64,000 bases of DNA, taken from Reyranella massiliensis 521. GTDB taxonomy: Bacteria; Pseudomonadota; Alphaproteobacteria; Reyranellales; Reyranellaceae. The notes beneath the pieces are model-generated. The model was given only the letters and a program-made list of their open reading frames with translations, was not told the DNA's origin and did no database searches. The stretch lies in the NCBI GenBank assembly GCA_945862125.1, contig CAMAYC010000001.1, positions 1 to 64,000 of the forward strand. Reading direction: 5' to 3'. Shown here piece by piece: positions 8,946 through 18,729 of this stretch. The translations under genes and the position numbers were made by a program. Positions within the stretch are counted from its first letter, which is position 1. Each line of letters opens with the position of its first letter.

Positions 8946-10110
8946 AGTCCTCATCGCCGGCGGCGGCATCGGCGGTCTAGCGGCCGCGCTGGCTCTGGCC
9001 CAGAAGGGCATCGCCTCGCTGGTCCTGGAGAAGGCCTCGAAGCTTGGCGAGATCGGCGCCGGCATCCAGCTTGGACCCAACGCCTTCCACTGTTTCGATC
9101 GACTGGGCGTGGGCGAGGCGGCCCGCGGGATGGCGGTCTATATCGACAGTCTCCGCCTGATGGACGCTCTCGCCGACGGTGAGATCACCCATATCGACCT
9201 TGGAGCTGAATTCCGCGCCCGCTTCGGCAATCCCTACGCCGTGGTCCATCGCGGCGATTTGCACGGCGTGCTGCTGAAAGCCTGCAACGATCATGCGTTG
9301 ATCGATCTGCGTACCCACAGCGAAGTCACAGGCTACGACCAGGACGGCAAGAGCGTCACGGCGCGCCTCTCGGATGGCAGCACAGTGAAGGGCCGGGCGC
9401 TGATCGGCGCTGACGGCCTGTGGTCCAACATCCGTGGCCAGGTCGCGGGCGATGGGGCGCCGCGCGTGTCGGGCCACACCACCTATCGCTCGGTAATCCC
9501 GCTGGAGCAGATGCCCGAGGATCTGCGTTGGAACGCCGCCACCTTGTGGGCCGGCCCCAAGTGCCACATCGTCCACTACCCGCTGTCGGGCTGGAAGGTC
9601 TTCAACCTCGTCGTCACCTACCACAATCACGCCCCCGAACCGGTGGCCGGCAAGCCGGTGCCGGTCGAGGAGGTGCGCAAGGGCTTCACCCACGTCTGCG
9701 AGCGCGCGCAGAACATCATCCGCCACGGCAAGGACTGGCACATGTGGGTGCTGTGCGACCGCGATCCGATCGACCGATGGATCGACGGCCGCGTGGCGCT
9801 GCTGGGCGACGCCGCGCACCCTATGATGCAGTACATGGCGCAGGGCGCCTGCATGGCGATGGAGGATGCGGTCTGCCTGGCTGATTCGCTGTCGCGCTAC
9901 GACTCGCTCGAAACCGGCCTTGCCACCTACAAGACCCGCCGCGTGCTGCGCACCGCGCGAGTCCAGCTGATGTCGCGCGCCATGGGCGATCACGTCTATC
10001 ACCCGGCCGGCCCGCACGCGGCGCTGCGCGACGTCCTGATGAAGGCCAAGAGCCAGGACCAGTGGCTCGACACGCTCGAATGGCTCTACGGCGGCAACGG
10101 GCTCGATTGA
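8932..10110 (+). CDS. FAD-dependent aromatic hydroxylase (salicylate / 3-hydroxybenzoate hydroxylase-like)
   Basis: VLIAGGGIGGLAAALALAQKG Rossmann motif, ALIGADGLWSNIRG, VALLGDAAHPMMQYMAQGACMAMED; start uncertain (8914 ATG or 8932 GTG). Confidence 0.85.
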   Translation: MVQDRVLIAGGGIGGLAAALALAQKGIASLVLEKASKLGEIGAGIQLGPNAFHCFDRLGVGEAARGMAVYIDSLRLMDALADGEITHIDLGAEFRARFGNPYAVVHRGDLHGVLLKACNDHALIDLRTHSEVTGYDQDGKSVTARLSDGSTVKGRALIGADGLWSNIRGQVAGDGAPRVSGHTTYRSVIPLEQMPEDLRWNAATLWAGPKCHIVHYPLSGWKVFNLVVTYHNHAPEPVAGKPVPVEEVRKGFTHVCERAQNIIRHGKDWHMWVLCDRDPIDRWIDGRVALLGDAAHPMMQYMAQGACMAMEDAVCLADSLSRYDSLETGLATYKTRRVLRTARVQLMSRAMGDHVYHPAGPHAALRDVLMKAKSQDQWLDTLEWLYGGNGLD

Positions 10111-10153
10111 CCCAGATCATGGCGGCCGGTGCCGTGCCGACCGATGAAGCGCC

Positions 10154-10792
10154 ATGGAAACGCCTTCGAACCTGACAGGAAAGCCAATGGGGCGACCTTG
10201 GCGAGCTTGGCATTTCGTGCTGATCGCGGCTGTCACACTGTTCGTCGCAGCCGACGTCTTTCTGCTGTGGGCTGTGCTGATCGCGGGTGCCGCCGATCCG
10301 CCGGGCGGGAGCGCCGGCTGGACGCTGCGCGAAGGAGAGGGCCAGACGCTCTACGCCGTGTCCGCCCCGACCTCGACCACGGTCAATGTGACGGTGCTGG
10401 TGCTGGCATGCGAAGTGGTATCTGGCGTGCGCACCCTGCAGCTTCAGCTCTATGTCGACGGTGAGCGGCCATTGCTCCCGGTCGGCGCACGCCGCGAGCA
10501 GCTCAAGGACGATCCGCAGCTGCGGCTCGAGATCGATGGCGTTGCCTATCCGGCAAAGCTGTTCTTCGCTGGCGACTTCGCGGTGATCGCCGACCGGACC
10601 GACGGCGTACTGCCGGCCCTGTCGCCGGGACTGGCGGAGCGCTTCGAGCGCGGTGCGCGCCTGATGCTGCGTTTCGATCTGCTGACAGAGAAGGCTGGCG
10701 GCAGCGACTTCGACGGTGCGGCTACCGTCGAGCTCAAGGCCGGCGATGCCGGCAAGGCCATCGCTGCGGTCCGGCGGCGCTGCAGGCAGTAG
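10154..10792 (+). CDS. Hypothetical protein with N-terminal TM segment
   Basis: Single open frame, one hydrophobic segment (FVLIAAVTLFVAADVFLLWAVLIAG). Confidence 0.6.
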   Translation: METPSNLTGKPMGRPWRAWHFVLIAAVTLFVAADVFLLWAVLIAGAADPPGGSAGWTLREGEGQTLYAVSAPTSTTVNVTVLVLACEVVSGVRTLQLQLYVDGERPLLPVGARREQLKDDPQLRLEIDGVAYPAKLFFAGDFAVIADRTDGVLPALSPGLAERFERGARLMLRFDLLTEKAGGSDFDGAATVELKAGDAGKAIAAVRRRCRQ

Positions 10793-10831
10793 GTCGACTG
10801 TCCGCGCGGCGGTGGCGTCGGGCCGCTCCCT

Positions 10832-11362
10832 TCAGACCAGTGGCCGCCCCCAGCGGTGCTGTACCCAGAGCAGCCCGAGCCCGATCAGCGGTACCGCGAT
10901 GTCGGTGTAGAAGATCGAGCCGGCATTGCCCGGCGCGAAATTGTGCGCCGTCACCATCTGATGGACATGGCCCGCCGCCGCGCCCAGCAGGAAGACGGCG
11001 CTGCCCAGCACAGCCGCTAGCCGGAGATCGAAGCTCCGGAAGGCAGCGACGAAACCCACGACCGCGAAGCCCAGGCTCGCCGTGCCGACCTCGAACTGAA
11101 AGGGGCTGTCGGCCCAGCCGATGTAGGCCGCGGTGAACCGCCCGAAGAAGACGTGGCAGACGAAGTTGTAGAGATAGCTCACGCCGATGGCGAAGAAGAC
11201 GTGCCAGGCCAGCAGCTTCTCGACCACGGCCTCGCGCCGCAGTGGTCGCGGCGCGCGCGCCATCGCCGCAAGGGCCACGAGGCCACCCAGCACCAGGCAG
11301 CTCAGCGGGAAGTTGGAGAGGACCAGGGTGAGTAGGGTCTTGATGAGGTCGGCCATGTGCAT
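10832..11362 (-). CDS. Multi-pass integral membrane protein of unknown function
   Basis: 176 aa with several hydrophobic helices (SYLYNFVCHVFFGRFTAAYIGWADSPFQFEVGTASLGFAVVGF). Confidence 0.75.
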   Translation of the reverse strand: MHMADLIKTLLTLVLSNFPLSCLVLGGLVALAAMARAPRPLRREAVVEKLLAWHVFFAIGVSYLYNFVCHVFFGRFTAAYIGWADSPFQFEVGTASLGFAVVGFVAAFRSFDLRLAAVLGSAVFLLGAAAGHVHQMVTAHNFAPGNAGSIFYTDIAVPLIGLGLLWVQHRWGRPLV

Positions 11363-11474
11363 TTTTAGCGCGTCCGGACGGGGCCGGGCCAGCCGCCCTC
11401 TGCCGCTTGCGCCAGGTCAAGGCACGGTCACGCCGCATTGGCCTAATCGACCTCGACAAAATGAGGTCCCGACC

Positions 11475-11612
11475 ATGACGAGACTGCTGGTCCTGATAGT
11501 CGCCCTCCTGGCGCTCGCCGCTTGCACGTCGGCGCCCGGCGCGGATGGCCGTTACGCTACACCGTCGCGCGGCGGCTGGGACAACTTCCGGGCGGAGGCG
11601 CCGCCGGACTAG
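11475..11612 (+). CDS. Small lipoprotein, 45 aa
   Basis: MTRLLVLIVALLALAACTSAPGADGRYATPSRGGWDNFRAEAPPD with LAAC lipobox; internal start within a longer track ORF. Confidence 0.6.
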   Translation: MTRLLVLIVALLALAACTSAPGADGRYATPSRGGWDNFRAEAPPD

Positions 11613-12577
11613 GCCGGCGGCTGGATACCGGCCGCCTTGATGACCTTCCGCCAGCGCACGGTCTCGTCGGCCAGGCGCTTGGCGTACGCCTCCGGCGTGC
11701 CGCCGGTCGGGATGAAGCCGAGCGACGTCAGCCGCTCTCGTACCGCCTCGACCTTGAGCGCAGCGTTCACGGCCGCGTTGAGCTGCTGGATGATCTCCGG
11801 CGGCGTGCCCGCCGTCGTCGCCACGCCGAAATACACCGCGGCCTCGAGCTCCGGCACGCCGAGTTCGCTGGCGATCGGCACGTTCGGAATGTTGGCGACG
11901 CGGGCCTTGGCGCCGCACAGCAGGCCACGCATCGTGCCGGCGCGGATCTGCGCGTCGACCGGGGTGGTGACGTCGACGAAGGCCGGGACGTGGCCCGCGA
12001 CCGCGTCGCGCAGCGCCTCGGCGGCGGCCTTGTAGGGGATGTGCTGCAGCTTGCCGTTGGTGCGCGTGGCGATGACCTCGCCCCAGAGATGCGGCAGGCC
12101 GCCGGTGCTCGAGGTCGAATAATGCACCGGCCCCGGCTGCGCCTTCACCCATTCGATGAACTCGGCGAAGGTCTTGGCGGGGTTGTTGGCATTGACGGCG
12201 AGCACGCAGGGGATGTCGGCGAGCTGCGCGATCGGCGCGAGATCCTTCTGCGGGTCGATCTGCATGGGGATGTCGAACGCCGGCTGCAGCGCCGCCGTCG
12301 TCGTCAGCACCATGAGGCTGGTGCCGTCGGGCTTGCTCTTGGCGACGTTCACCATGCCGACCATCGTGCCGCCACCCGGGCGGTTCTCGACGACGATCGT
12401 CTTGCCCATGTCGGACGACATCCGCTCCGCCAGCACGCGACCCGCCGTGTCGGTCGAGCCGCCCGGACCGTAGGGCACGACCAGCCGGATCTGCCCGCCA
12501 GAGGCCTGGGCATGGACGAGCGACGGCAGCGCGATGGCGATGGCGGTGCCCGCGACGAATGAACGGCGTTGGATCAT
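11609..12577 (-). CDS. Tripartite tricarboxylate transporter substrate-binding protein (Bug family)
   Basis: MIQRRSFVAGTAIAIALPSLVHAQ signal; IRLVVPYGPGGSTDTAGRVLAERMSSDMGKTIVVENRPGGG. Confidence 0.92.
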   Translation of the reverse strand: MIQRRSFVAGTAIAIALPSLVHAQASGGQIRLVVPYGPGGSTDTAGRVLAERMSSDMGKTIVVENRPGGGTMVGMVNVAKSKPDGTSLMVLTTTAALQPAFDIPMQIDPQKDLAPIAQLADIPCVLAVNANNPAKTFAEFIEWVKAQPGPVHYSTSSTGGLPHLWGEVIATRTNGKLQHIPYKAAAEALRDAVAGHVPAFVDVTTPVDAQIRAGTMRGLLCGAKARVANIPNVPIASELGVPELEAAVYFGVATTAGTPPEIIQQLNAAVNAALKVEAVRERLTSLGFIPTGGTPEAYAKRLADETVRWRKVIKAAGIQPPA

Positions 12578-14307
12578 GGCGTTTTCCCTCTCAATTGATT
12601 GGTGCGTTTCTGGTCGATGCTGCGTCCGTCGGCGGCGATCGCCACCGCATAGTCCCGTTCGGCGCCCGAGGCGCTCACGATGCCATCGCGCACGTCGCGC
12701 AGGACACGGGCGGGATCGCGCGTGCGCGGATCGCCGTAGCCGCCGCCGCCCGGCGACAGGGCACGATAGCTGCCGGCGCCATGGCGCTCGACGCCGTACT
12801 TGGGCGCCTGGATTTGCTTGCCGTCGGCCAGGGTGACGATCACTTCGCCGCCCGCGCCGGCCTGGCCGCCCTCGACGCCGAAGCTCGACGGCGCGCCGAC
12901 GCCCTCGCCACGGAAGGCATAGTCGGCCGGGGTAAAAATCTCGACCTCGTAGTCGCAGCCGGCGCCGCCGCGGAAGCGGCCGGCACCCGCCGTGTCGCAG
13001 CGCAGCTCCTGCCGCTTGAAGCGCACGGGATAGAGCTGCTCGTAGGTTTCCAGGTTGGGCAGCGTGAGCCCGCCCAGGGTGATCAGATGGCCGATCAGGT
13101 GGAAGCCGTCGCGGCCCTCGACGCCGCCGCCGGCCGGGGCGCCGGCCCACTGGTACATCACGTAGCGGCCGCCATCCGGACGCAGGCCCGCCGTCACCGC
13201 ATGCACCGCCTTCGACCAGCCGGCCGAGGCGCGCTCGGGCAACGCCTGGGCGAGCGCCTTCCACATCGCGTGGATGATCTCGTGCGCCACGAACACGGTG
13301 TTCATGGTCATCGGCGCCGGCGGCCGTGCATTCACCAGGGTGCCCTCGGGCAGCCGGATTTCGACACTGCGGAAGGCGCCCTCGTTCTTGGGCAGGTCGG
13401 GCTCGAAGAACGAGGCCAGCGACATGAACACGGCCGAGGTCGAGTTGGCGATCGAACTGTTCTTGAAGCCGCGGATCTGAGGGCTGGTGCCCGCGAAGTC
13501 GACGATCATCCGCTGGTCCTTGACCGTGATCGTGACCGCGATGCGGCCGTCGATCGGCTCGAAACAGTCGTTGTCGACCGGCTCCTCGGCGCGCCACACG
13601 CCCTGGGCCAGGCGGTCGATGCAGGTGCGGAAGCGGCGGTCGGCGTGATCGAGCACGCCCTCGAAGAATGCGTCGGCCTCGTCGCCGCCCAGCTCCTCGA
13701 CCAGCAGCGCCAGCCGCTCCGCGCCGATGCGGGTCGAGCCGATCATGGCGCGGAGGTCGCCGTCCAACGCCTCGGGCAGGCGGGTGTTGAGCAGCAGCAG
13801 GCGCCACAGGTCGTCGCGGACTTTTCCACTCTCGATCAGCTTCAACACCGGCAGCCGGATGCCTTCGTGGAAGATCTCGGTCGCCGCCGAATTGTAGGTG
13901 CCGGCCGCCCCGCCGCCGATGTCGGCCTGGTGGGCACGGTTGCAGGCGAAGGCCACGAGCTTGCCCGCCACGAACACCGGCCGCGCGATCACCCAGTCCG
14001 GCAGGTGGTTGCCACCGGCCGTGTAGGGATCGTTCAGCAGGAACACGTCCTCGGGCTCTATGGAGTCCTTGAAGTCGCGCAGGATGGCGCGCACGGCGAA
14101 GCCGCCGCCGCCGGTATGGATCGGAATGCCGTCGGCCTGGCTGATCAGAGTGCCGCGCGCGTCGGCGATGAAGCAGGAGAAATCGTGGCTCTGGCTGAAG
14201 ATCGGCGAGCGCGCCGTGCGCGTCATCACCCAGCCCATCTGGTGCGAGATATGGTCGAGCCGGTTCTGCACCAGCGCCAAGGTGACGGGATCGAGGGCGG
14301 GGCTCAT
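12574..14307 (-). CDS. Hydantoinase B/oxoprolinase family protein
   Basis: MSPALDPVTLALVQNRLDHISHQMGWVMTRTARSPIFSQSHDFSCF; ATGA overlap with downstream gene. Confidence 0.9.
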   Translation of the reverse strand: MSPALDPVTLALVQNRLDHISHQMGWVMTRTARSPIFSQSHDFSCFIADARGTLISQADGIPIHTGGGGFAVRAILRDFKDSIEPEDVFLLNDPYTAGGNHLPDWVIARPVFVAGKLVAFACNRAHQADIGGGAAGTYNSAATEIFHEGIRLPVLKLIESGKVRDDLWRLLLLNTRLPEALDGDLRAMIGSTRIGAERLALLVEELGGDEADAFFEGVLDHADRRFRTCIDRLAQGVWRAEEPVDNDCFEPIDGRIAVTITVKDQRMIVDFAGTSPQIRGFKNSSIANSTSAVFMSLASFFEPDLPKNEGAFRSVEIRLPEGTLVNARPPAPMTMNTVFVAHEIIHAMWKALAQALPERASAGWSKAVHAVTAGLRPDGGRYVMYQWAGAPAGGGVEGRDGFHLIGHLITLGGLTLPNLETYEQLYPVRFKRQELRCDTAGAGRFRGGAGCDYEVEIFTPADYAFRGEGVGAPSSFGVEGGQAGAGGEVIVTLADGKQIQAPKYGVERHGAGSYRALSPGGGGYGDPRTRDPARVLRDVRDGIVSASGAERDYAVAIAADGRSIDQKRTNQLRGKTP

Positions 14308-16427
14308 GAGGCACCCCTTGCTGTACCGACGTGAACGAGGAAATCGTCGCGTGCATCGACTTCGAGCGTATCGGCAGGGCCCACGAACGCGGTGGTCGTG
14401 CGCTCTTCTACCAACAATGGGCCTTTCAAACGGCACCCGGGCGCCAGATCGGCGCCGTCATAGATCGGCACGTCGCGCCAGCCCGAGGCGGGATCGATCC
14501 AGACCTTGCGCGTCTCGCGCGGCTTGGGCGTGCCCACTTGCGGCGGCCGCGCGGCCGGCGGCGTCCAATCGAGCCGGCCGCGACCCACGACCCTGAGGGC
14601 CGTGATGTCGATACGACCGCCGGGCTGGATGTGGCCGAACAGCCGTTGGTGCTCCGTCTCGAAGGCCTTTCGCGCAGCCCCGGCGTCGAAAGCGGCGCCA
14701 ATACTCACGCGCACGGGCCATTGCTGGCCGTCGTAACGCAGATCCGCCTCGCGTTCGATCACCACGGCATCGGCGCCGAACCCGTCCCTGGCCAGCGCCT
14801 CGCGGGCCCGCGCCTCGATCTGGGCGAAGCCGGCTTCCAGAGACGCAGCCTCGGCCTTGTCGAGATCGGCCAGGAACACCTGCAGGTAATCCTGCCGCAC
14901 ATCGGACTGCAGCATGCCCATGGCGCAGAAGGCGCCGGCAGCGCGCGGCAGCAGGGTGCGGCGGCAGCCCAGCGCCCGCGCGACGGCGGTGCCGTGCATC
15001 GGCCCGGCACCGCCGGCGGCGACAAGCGTGAAGGTCGCGGGGTTGTGGCCACGCTCGATGCTGAGCCGTTCCACCGCATGCAGGAGATTCTGCTCCAGAA
15101 GCCGGATGACGCCGGCCGCCGCGTCCTCGACCGAGAGGCCGAGCGGCTTCGCAAGTTTGGTCTCGACCGCCTTGCGCGCGAGCGCGCCATCGAGCGTGAC
15201 GGCGCCGCCGGCCAGCGGGCCGGGACGCAGCCGGCCCAGCACGAGCTGCGCGTCGGTGACGGTCGGGTTCTCGCCACCCAGCCCATAGGCCGCGGGGCCG
15301 GGCCGCGCACCGGCGCCCTGCGGCCCGACATGCAGCAATCCCGCATCGTCGACCCAGGCGACCGTGCCGCCGCCCGCGCCGACGGTATGAATCTCCACCG
15401 ACGGTGTCGTAAGGTGATAGCCGTCGATCAGGAGCTCGTCCGTCACCGGCACGTCGCCTCTAGCCATCACCATGACATCGCAACTGGTGCCGCCGATCTC
15501 CATCGAGATCAGGTTGGCCTTCTCGCCCGGTGCCGCGCAGCCCTTCAGCGCGCCGACACCGGCCGCGGGGCCCGACAGGACCAGCATCACCGGCCGCGCC
15601 GCCACCTGGTCGACCGAGACCGCGCCGCCGTTGCTCTGCAGGAGCAGCAGCGAGCGCGGCAGGCCGAACTGGCGGAGCTGTTCGTCCAGCGCGCGCAGGT
15701 AGCTCGTCACCTTGGGCGCCACATAGGCGTTCACCACGGCAGTCGAGCCGCGCTCGTACTCGCCCATGGTCGGCATCACGTCGCTCGACAGCGACACCCA
15801 CTTGGCACTTCCGGTGCCTGGCCAGCCTTTCGCGAGTTGGCTGCCGACCGCGCGCTCGTGCGCGCCGTTGAGGAAGGAATTGAACAGGCAGACGGCGACC
15901 GACTCGACGCCCTCAGACGCAAAAACCTTGGCCGCTGCATCCACGTCCTCAAGCGCCAGCGCCGCCAGTTCTTTGCCGTCGGCGCCGATTCGGCCCCGGA
16001 CCGGCAGGCGCAGATAGCGCGGTACCAGCACCTCGGGGAACGGCGCGCGATGATCCCACTGGTTGTCGCGGATGCCGCGGCGGATTTCGAGTGAATCGCG
16101 AAAGCCCTCCGTCGTCAGCATCCCGACCCTGGCGCCTTTTTTCTCCAGGATGGTGTTGGTGGCCACGGTCGACCCGTGGACGAACAGCGCGCAGTCGCGC
16201 AGCAGCGCCGTCAGGCTGATATCGAGCTGTTGGGCCGCCAGCCGCAGCACGCCCAGCACGCCTTCGCTGGGGTCTGCCGGCACCGACGGTGCCTTGAAGA
16301 TGCGCACCGCACCCGCCGAATCGCGCAGCACCATGTCGGTGAATGTGCCGCCGACATCGACGCCGATGCGCCAAGGTGCGGCAAGGGGTGCGGCAAGGGG
16401 GGCCGCGAGAGGAGAGGAGGCGGTCAC
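14304..16427 (-). CDS. Hydantoinase/oxoprolinase family protein (HyuA-like)
   Basis: RIGVDVGGTFTDMVLRDSAG..., FVHGSTVATNTILEKKGARVGMLTTEGFRDSLEIRRG; GTG start inferred at 16427. Confidence 0.9.
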   Translation of the reverse strand: MTASSPLAAPLAAPLAAPWRIGVDVGGTFTDMVLRDSAGAVRIFKAPSVPADPSEGVLGVLRLAAQQLDISLTALLRDCALFVHGSTVATNTILEKKGARVGMLTTEGFRDSLEIRRGIRDNQWDHRAPFPEVLVPRYLRLPVRGRIGADGKELAALALEDVDAAAKVFASEGVESVAVCLFNSFLNGAHERAVGSQLAKGWPGTGSAKWVSLSSDVMPTMGEYERGSTAVVNAYVAPKVTSYLRALDEQLRQFGLPRSLLLLQSNGGAVSVDQVAARPVMLVLSGPAAGVGALKGCAAPGEKANLISMEIGGTSCDVMVMARGDVPVTDELLIDGYHLTTPSVEIHTVGAGGGTVAWVDDAGLLHVGPQGAGARPGPAAYGLGGENPTVTDAQLVLGRLRPGPLAGGAVTLDGALARKAVETKLAKPLGLSVEDAAAGVIRLLEQNLLHAVERLSIERGHNPATFTLVAAGGAGPMHGTAVARALGCRRTLLPRAAGAFCAMGMLQSDVRQDYLQVFLADLDKAEAASLEAGFAQIEARAREALARDGFGADAVVIEREADLRYDGQQWPVRVSIGAAFDAGAARKAFETEHQRLFGHIQPGGRIDITALRVVGRGRLDWTPPAARPPQVGTPKPRETRKVWIDPASGWRDVPIYDGADLAPGCRLKGPLLVEERTTTAFVGPADTLEVDARDDFLVHVGTARGAS

Positions 16428-17563
16428 TTGGGAAGCGACCCCAGCACTTCGTCCGTATGCTCGCCCAGCGTCGGGGCAGACCGCGGCGAGTGCGGTCGCA
16501 CATGGTCGAAGGCGATCGGCAGGCCGACCACCTTGGGACCCCCGGGCAATTGCTGGATCAGCTTGGACGCGGCCATCTGCTCGGTCCCGGCCAGTTCGCC
16601 GATATCGTTCACCGCCGCACAGGGCACGCCGGCCGTTTCCATCGCCTCCAGCCAGTGCGCGCGCGGCTTGTGCTTCAGCGCTTCGGCGATCATCGGCAGC
16701 AGCTCGGCCTTGTGGGCGACGCGCTGCGCGCTCCTCGCGAACTTGGGATCGGTGGCCCACTCGGGCCGTCCCAGCACCGTGGCGCAGCGCGCCCACAGCC
16801 GGTCGTTGCCCGGCGCCAGGCAGATCGGATGGTCCGCCGTGTCGAACGTCTGGTAGGGCACGATCACCGGGCTGCCGGTGCCGTGCCGCTTGGAGACGGA
16901 GCCGTTGTAGAGATAGGAGTTCACCTGGCCCTCGACCCAGTGCACCGCCGAGTCGAACAGCGAGGTATCGACCAGGCAGCCCTTGCCCGTCTTGTCGCGC
17001 AGACGCAGCGCCGCCAGCGCGCCGATCGTGCAAAACATGCCGGTCGCCTTGTCGTTGATCGAGGCGCCACAGAAAGTCGGCGGATCTTCCGGCCGGCCGG
17101 TCACGCTCATCATGCCGCCATAGGCCTGGAGCAGCGGATCGAACGCGGGCTTCATGCGGAGCGGCCCCTGGTAGCCGAAGGCCCAGATCGAGCAGTAGAT
17201 GAGGCGCGGATGGCGGAGCAGCATCGATTCAGGGCCGATGCCGACCTCGTCGACGACGCCGGGACGCAAATTCTGGATCAGGATATCCGCCGTCTCGCAA
17301 AGCCTGTGCAGCTTGTCGATGTCGGCCGCCAGCTTGAGGTCGAGCACGACCGAGCGTTTGTTGCGGTTCTGTGAATAGAAATAGAGCGAGGTCTCGCCGT
17401 CGGGACCGAACGGAGGGCCCCAGATGCGCGCATCGTCGCCGCCGTCGGGCTTCTCGATCTTGATCACGTCGGCGCCCATGTCGGCCAGCAGCACGCCGGC
17501 CAGCGGCCCGGCCAGCGCCTGGCCCACCTCGATGACGCGAACTCCTTCCAGCGGCAGTGTCAC
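16424..17563 (-). CDS. CaiB/BaiF CoA-transferase family protein
   Basis: MTLPLEGVRVIEVGQALAGPLAGVLLADMGADVIKIEKPDGGDDARIWGPPF; GKGCLVDTSLFDSA. Confidence 0.92.
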   Translation of the reverse strand: MTLPLEGVRVIEVGQALAGPLAGVLLADMGADVIKIEKPDGGDDARIWGPPFGPDGETSLYFYSQNRNKRSVVLDLKLAADIDKLHRLCETADILIQNLRPGVVDEVGIGPESMLLRHPRLIYCSIWAFGYQGPLRMKPAFDPLLQAYGGMMSVTGRPEDPPTFCGASINDKATGMFCTIGALAALRLRDKTGKGCLVDTSLFDSAVHWVEGQVNSYLYNGSVSKRHGTGSPVIVPYQTFDTADHPICLAPGNDRLWARCATVLGRPEWATDPKFARSAQRVAHKAELLPMIAEALKHKPRAHWLEAMETAGVPCAAVNDIGELAGTEQMAASKLIQQLPGGPKVVGLPIAFDHVRPHSPRSAPTLGEHTDEVLGSLPK

Positions 17564-17877
17564 GACGACCCTCTCTACTAGGTTTTCCGGGGCTTCCCGG
17601 GGGTTCCCGGCACGCCGGCGATGGCAGCCGGCATCCTAGCCGCTGCGGGCCGCGGCAGGCTATGCGCCAGGTGCTCGCGAGGCGGAACGCTTTGGCTCGG
17701 GGAGGATCGGGCGGCATCGTCCAGGCCGAGGCCGGCGAGCGGCCTTTTCGAGGAGCGTGAATTCCCCTGTAGACGGTGAGATCACAGCCATTGACCGCGC
17801 TGCCGGGAGGCACTGAAATTGCCATCGCTCGCCTGGTCTCGCGTCACCGCCCCTGCCGTCCGAAAACAGAAAGTGGC

Positions 17878-18141
17878 ATGAGCAGCCTGATCTTCATCAT
17901 CTGGGGCCTGATTGGAGCCCTTGTCCTCGGGGGAACCGGGGTCGGCTGGTGGTACGGCACGTCGACGTTCTATCTGCGTGAGATTGGGGAAGAGTACATG
18001 CCGGCGGCCATAGGGCGGGGCCGCCGCGTGCGCCGCCACGTGCGCCGTATCGGCCTGGCTGTGTTGGGCGCCATTGGGGGCGCGGTCGCGGCCTTTGCGC
18101 TGGTCACGCTCCTGGGCCACCTCGTTGCGCGCCACGGCTGA
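17878..18141 (+). CDS. Small membrane protein, 87 aa, hypothetical
   Basis: MSSLIFIIWGLIGALVLGGTGVGWWYG... two hydrophobic segments. Confidence 0.5.
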   Translation: MSSLIFIIWGLIGALVLGGTGVGWWYGTSTFYLREIGEEYMPAAIGRGRRVRRHVRRIGLAVLGAIGGAVAAFALVTLLGHLVARHG

Positions 18142-18150
18142 GGCGAACGG

Positions 18151-18528
18151 CTAGGCCGGCAGCGCCGCCGTAATCAGGATTTCGATCAGGTCGCCCTCGG
18201 GCATGACCGATTGCACGAACGAGCGCACCGGCCCTTCACCGTCGGGCATCCACGCGGCCCACACGCGGTCGAAGGCGGGCTTCTGGTCATGGTCGGTCAC
18301 CACCACGTCGGCACGCAGGATTCGCGTGCGGTCGATGCCGGCGTTCTTCAGGTGCGCGTCGAGCGCCGCCAGCGTCGCGGCGGTCTGGCCGGGCAGGTCG
18401 AGCGATTTGTCGGGCGAGGTCGCCACGGCATTGAGCAGCCCGCCGCCGCCGGGGAAGCGGTAGATCGACACCGCCGATTTGCTGGGCAGGACTTTGTTGG
18501 GAATGCGCGAGATGTCGGGGTGGGGCAC
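18151..18528 (-). CDS. RidA/YjgF-YER057c-UK114 family protein
   Basis: LDLPGQTAATLAALDAHLKNAGIDRTRILRADVVVTD...VRSFVQSVMPEGDLIEILITAAL; GTG start inferred. Confidence 0.82.
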   Translation of the reverse strand: MPHPDISRIPNKVLPSKSAVSIYRFPGGGGLLNAVATSPDKSLDLPGQTAATLAALDAHLKNAGIDRTRILRADVVVTDHDQKPAFDRVWAAWMPDGEGPVRSFVQSVMPEGDLIEILITAALPA

Positions 18529-18729
18529 GGAACTTCTCTCCTGGGCGGCGGCCACGGTTGGACGCAACGAGAGTAGCGGAATCCGGGAGATCGCGAAGCG
18601 GCGGGATGGTGTTTGATCTGTCAGCGCCTCGTGGCAAACGCTAGTATTGCCGGGAAGATCGGTGTCGATTCGGGCGTGCAGTGTGCAATGTGTCATGCCG
18701 ATCGGCGCGGATGGTTGCGGAGTAACTCG

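Noticed and set aside
12559-14334. 591-aa + strand ORF
   Set aside because: Shadow of the HyuB gene on the minus strand.
17723-17748. aggccg...cggccttttc hairpin upstream of the 87-aa ORF
   Set aside because: Short T run and no preceding + strand gene to terminate; too weak to call.
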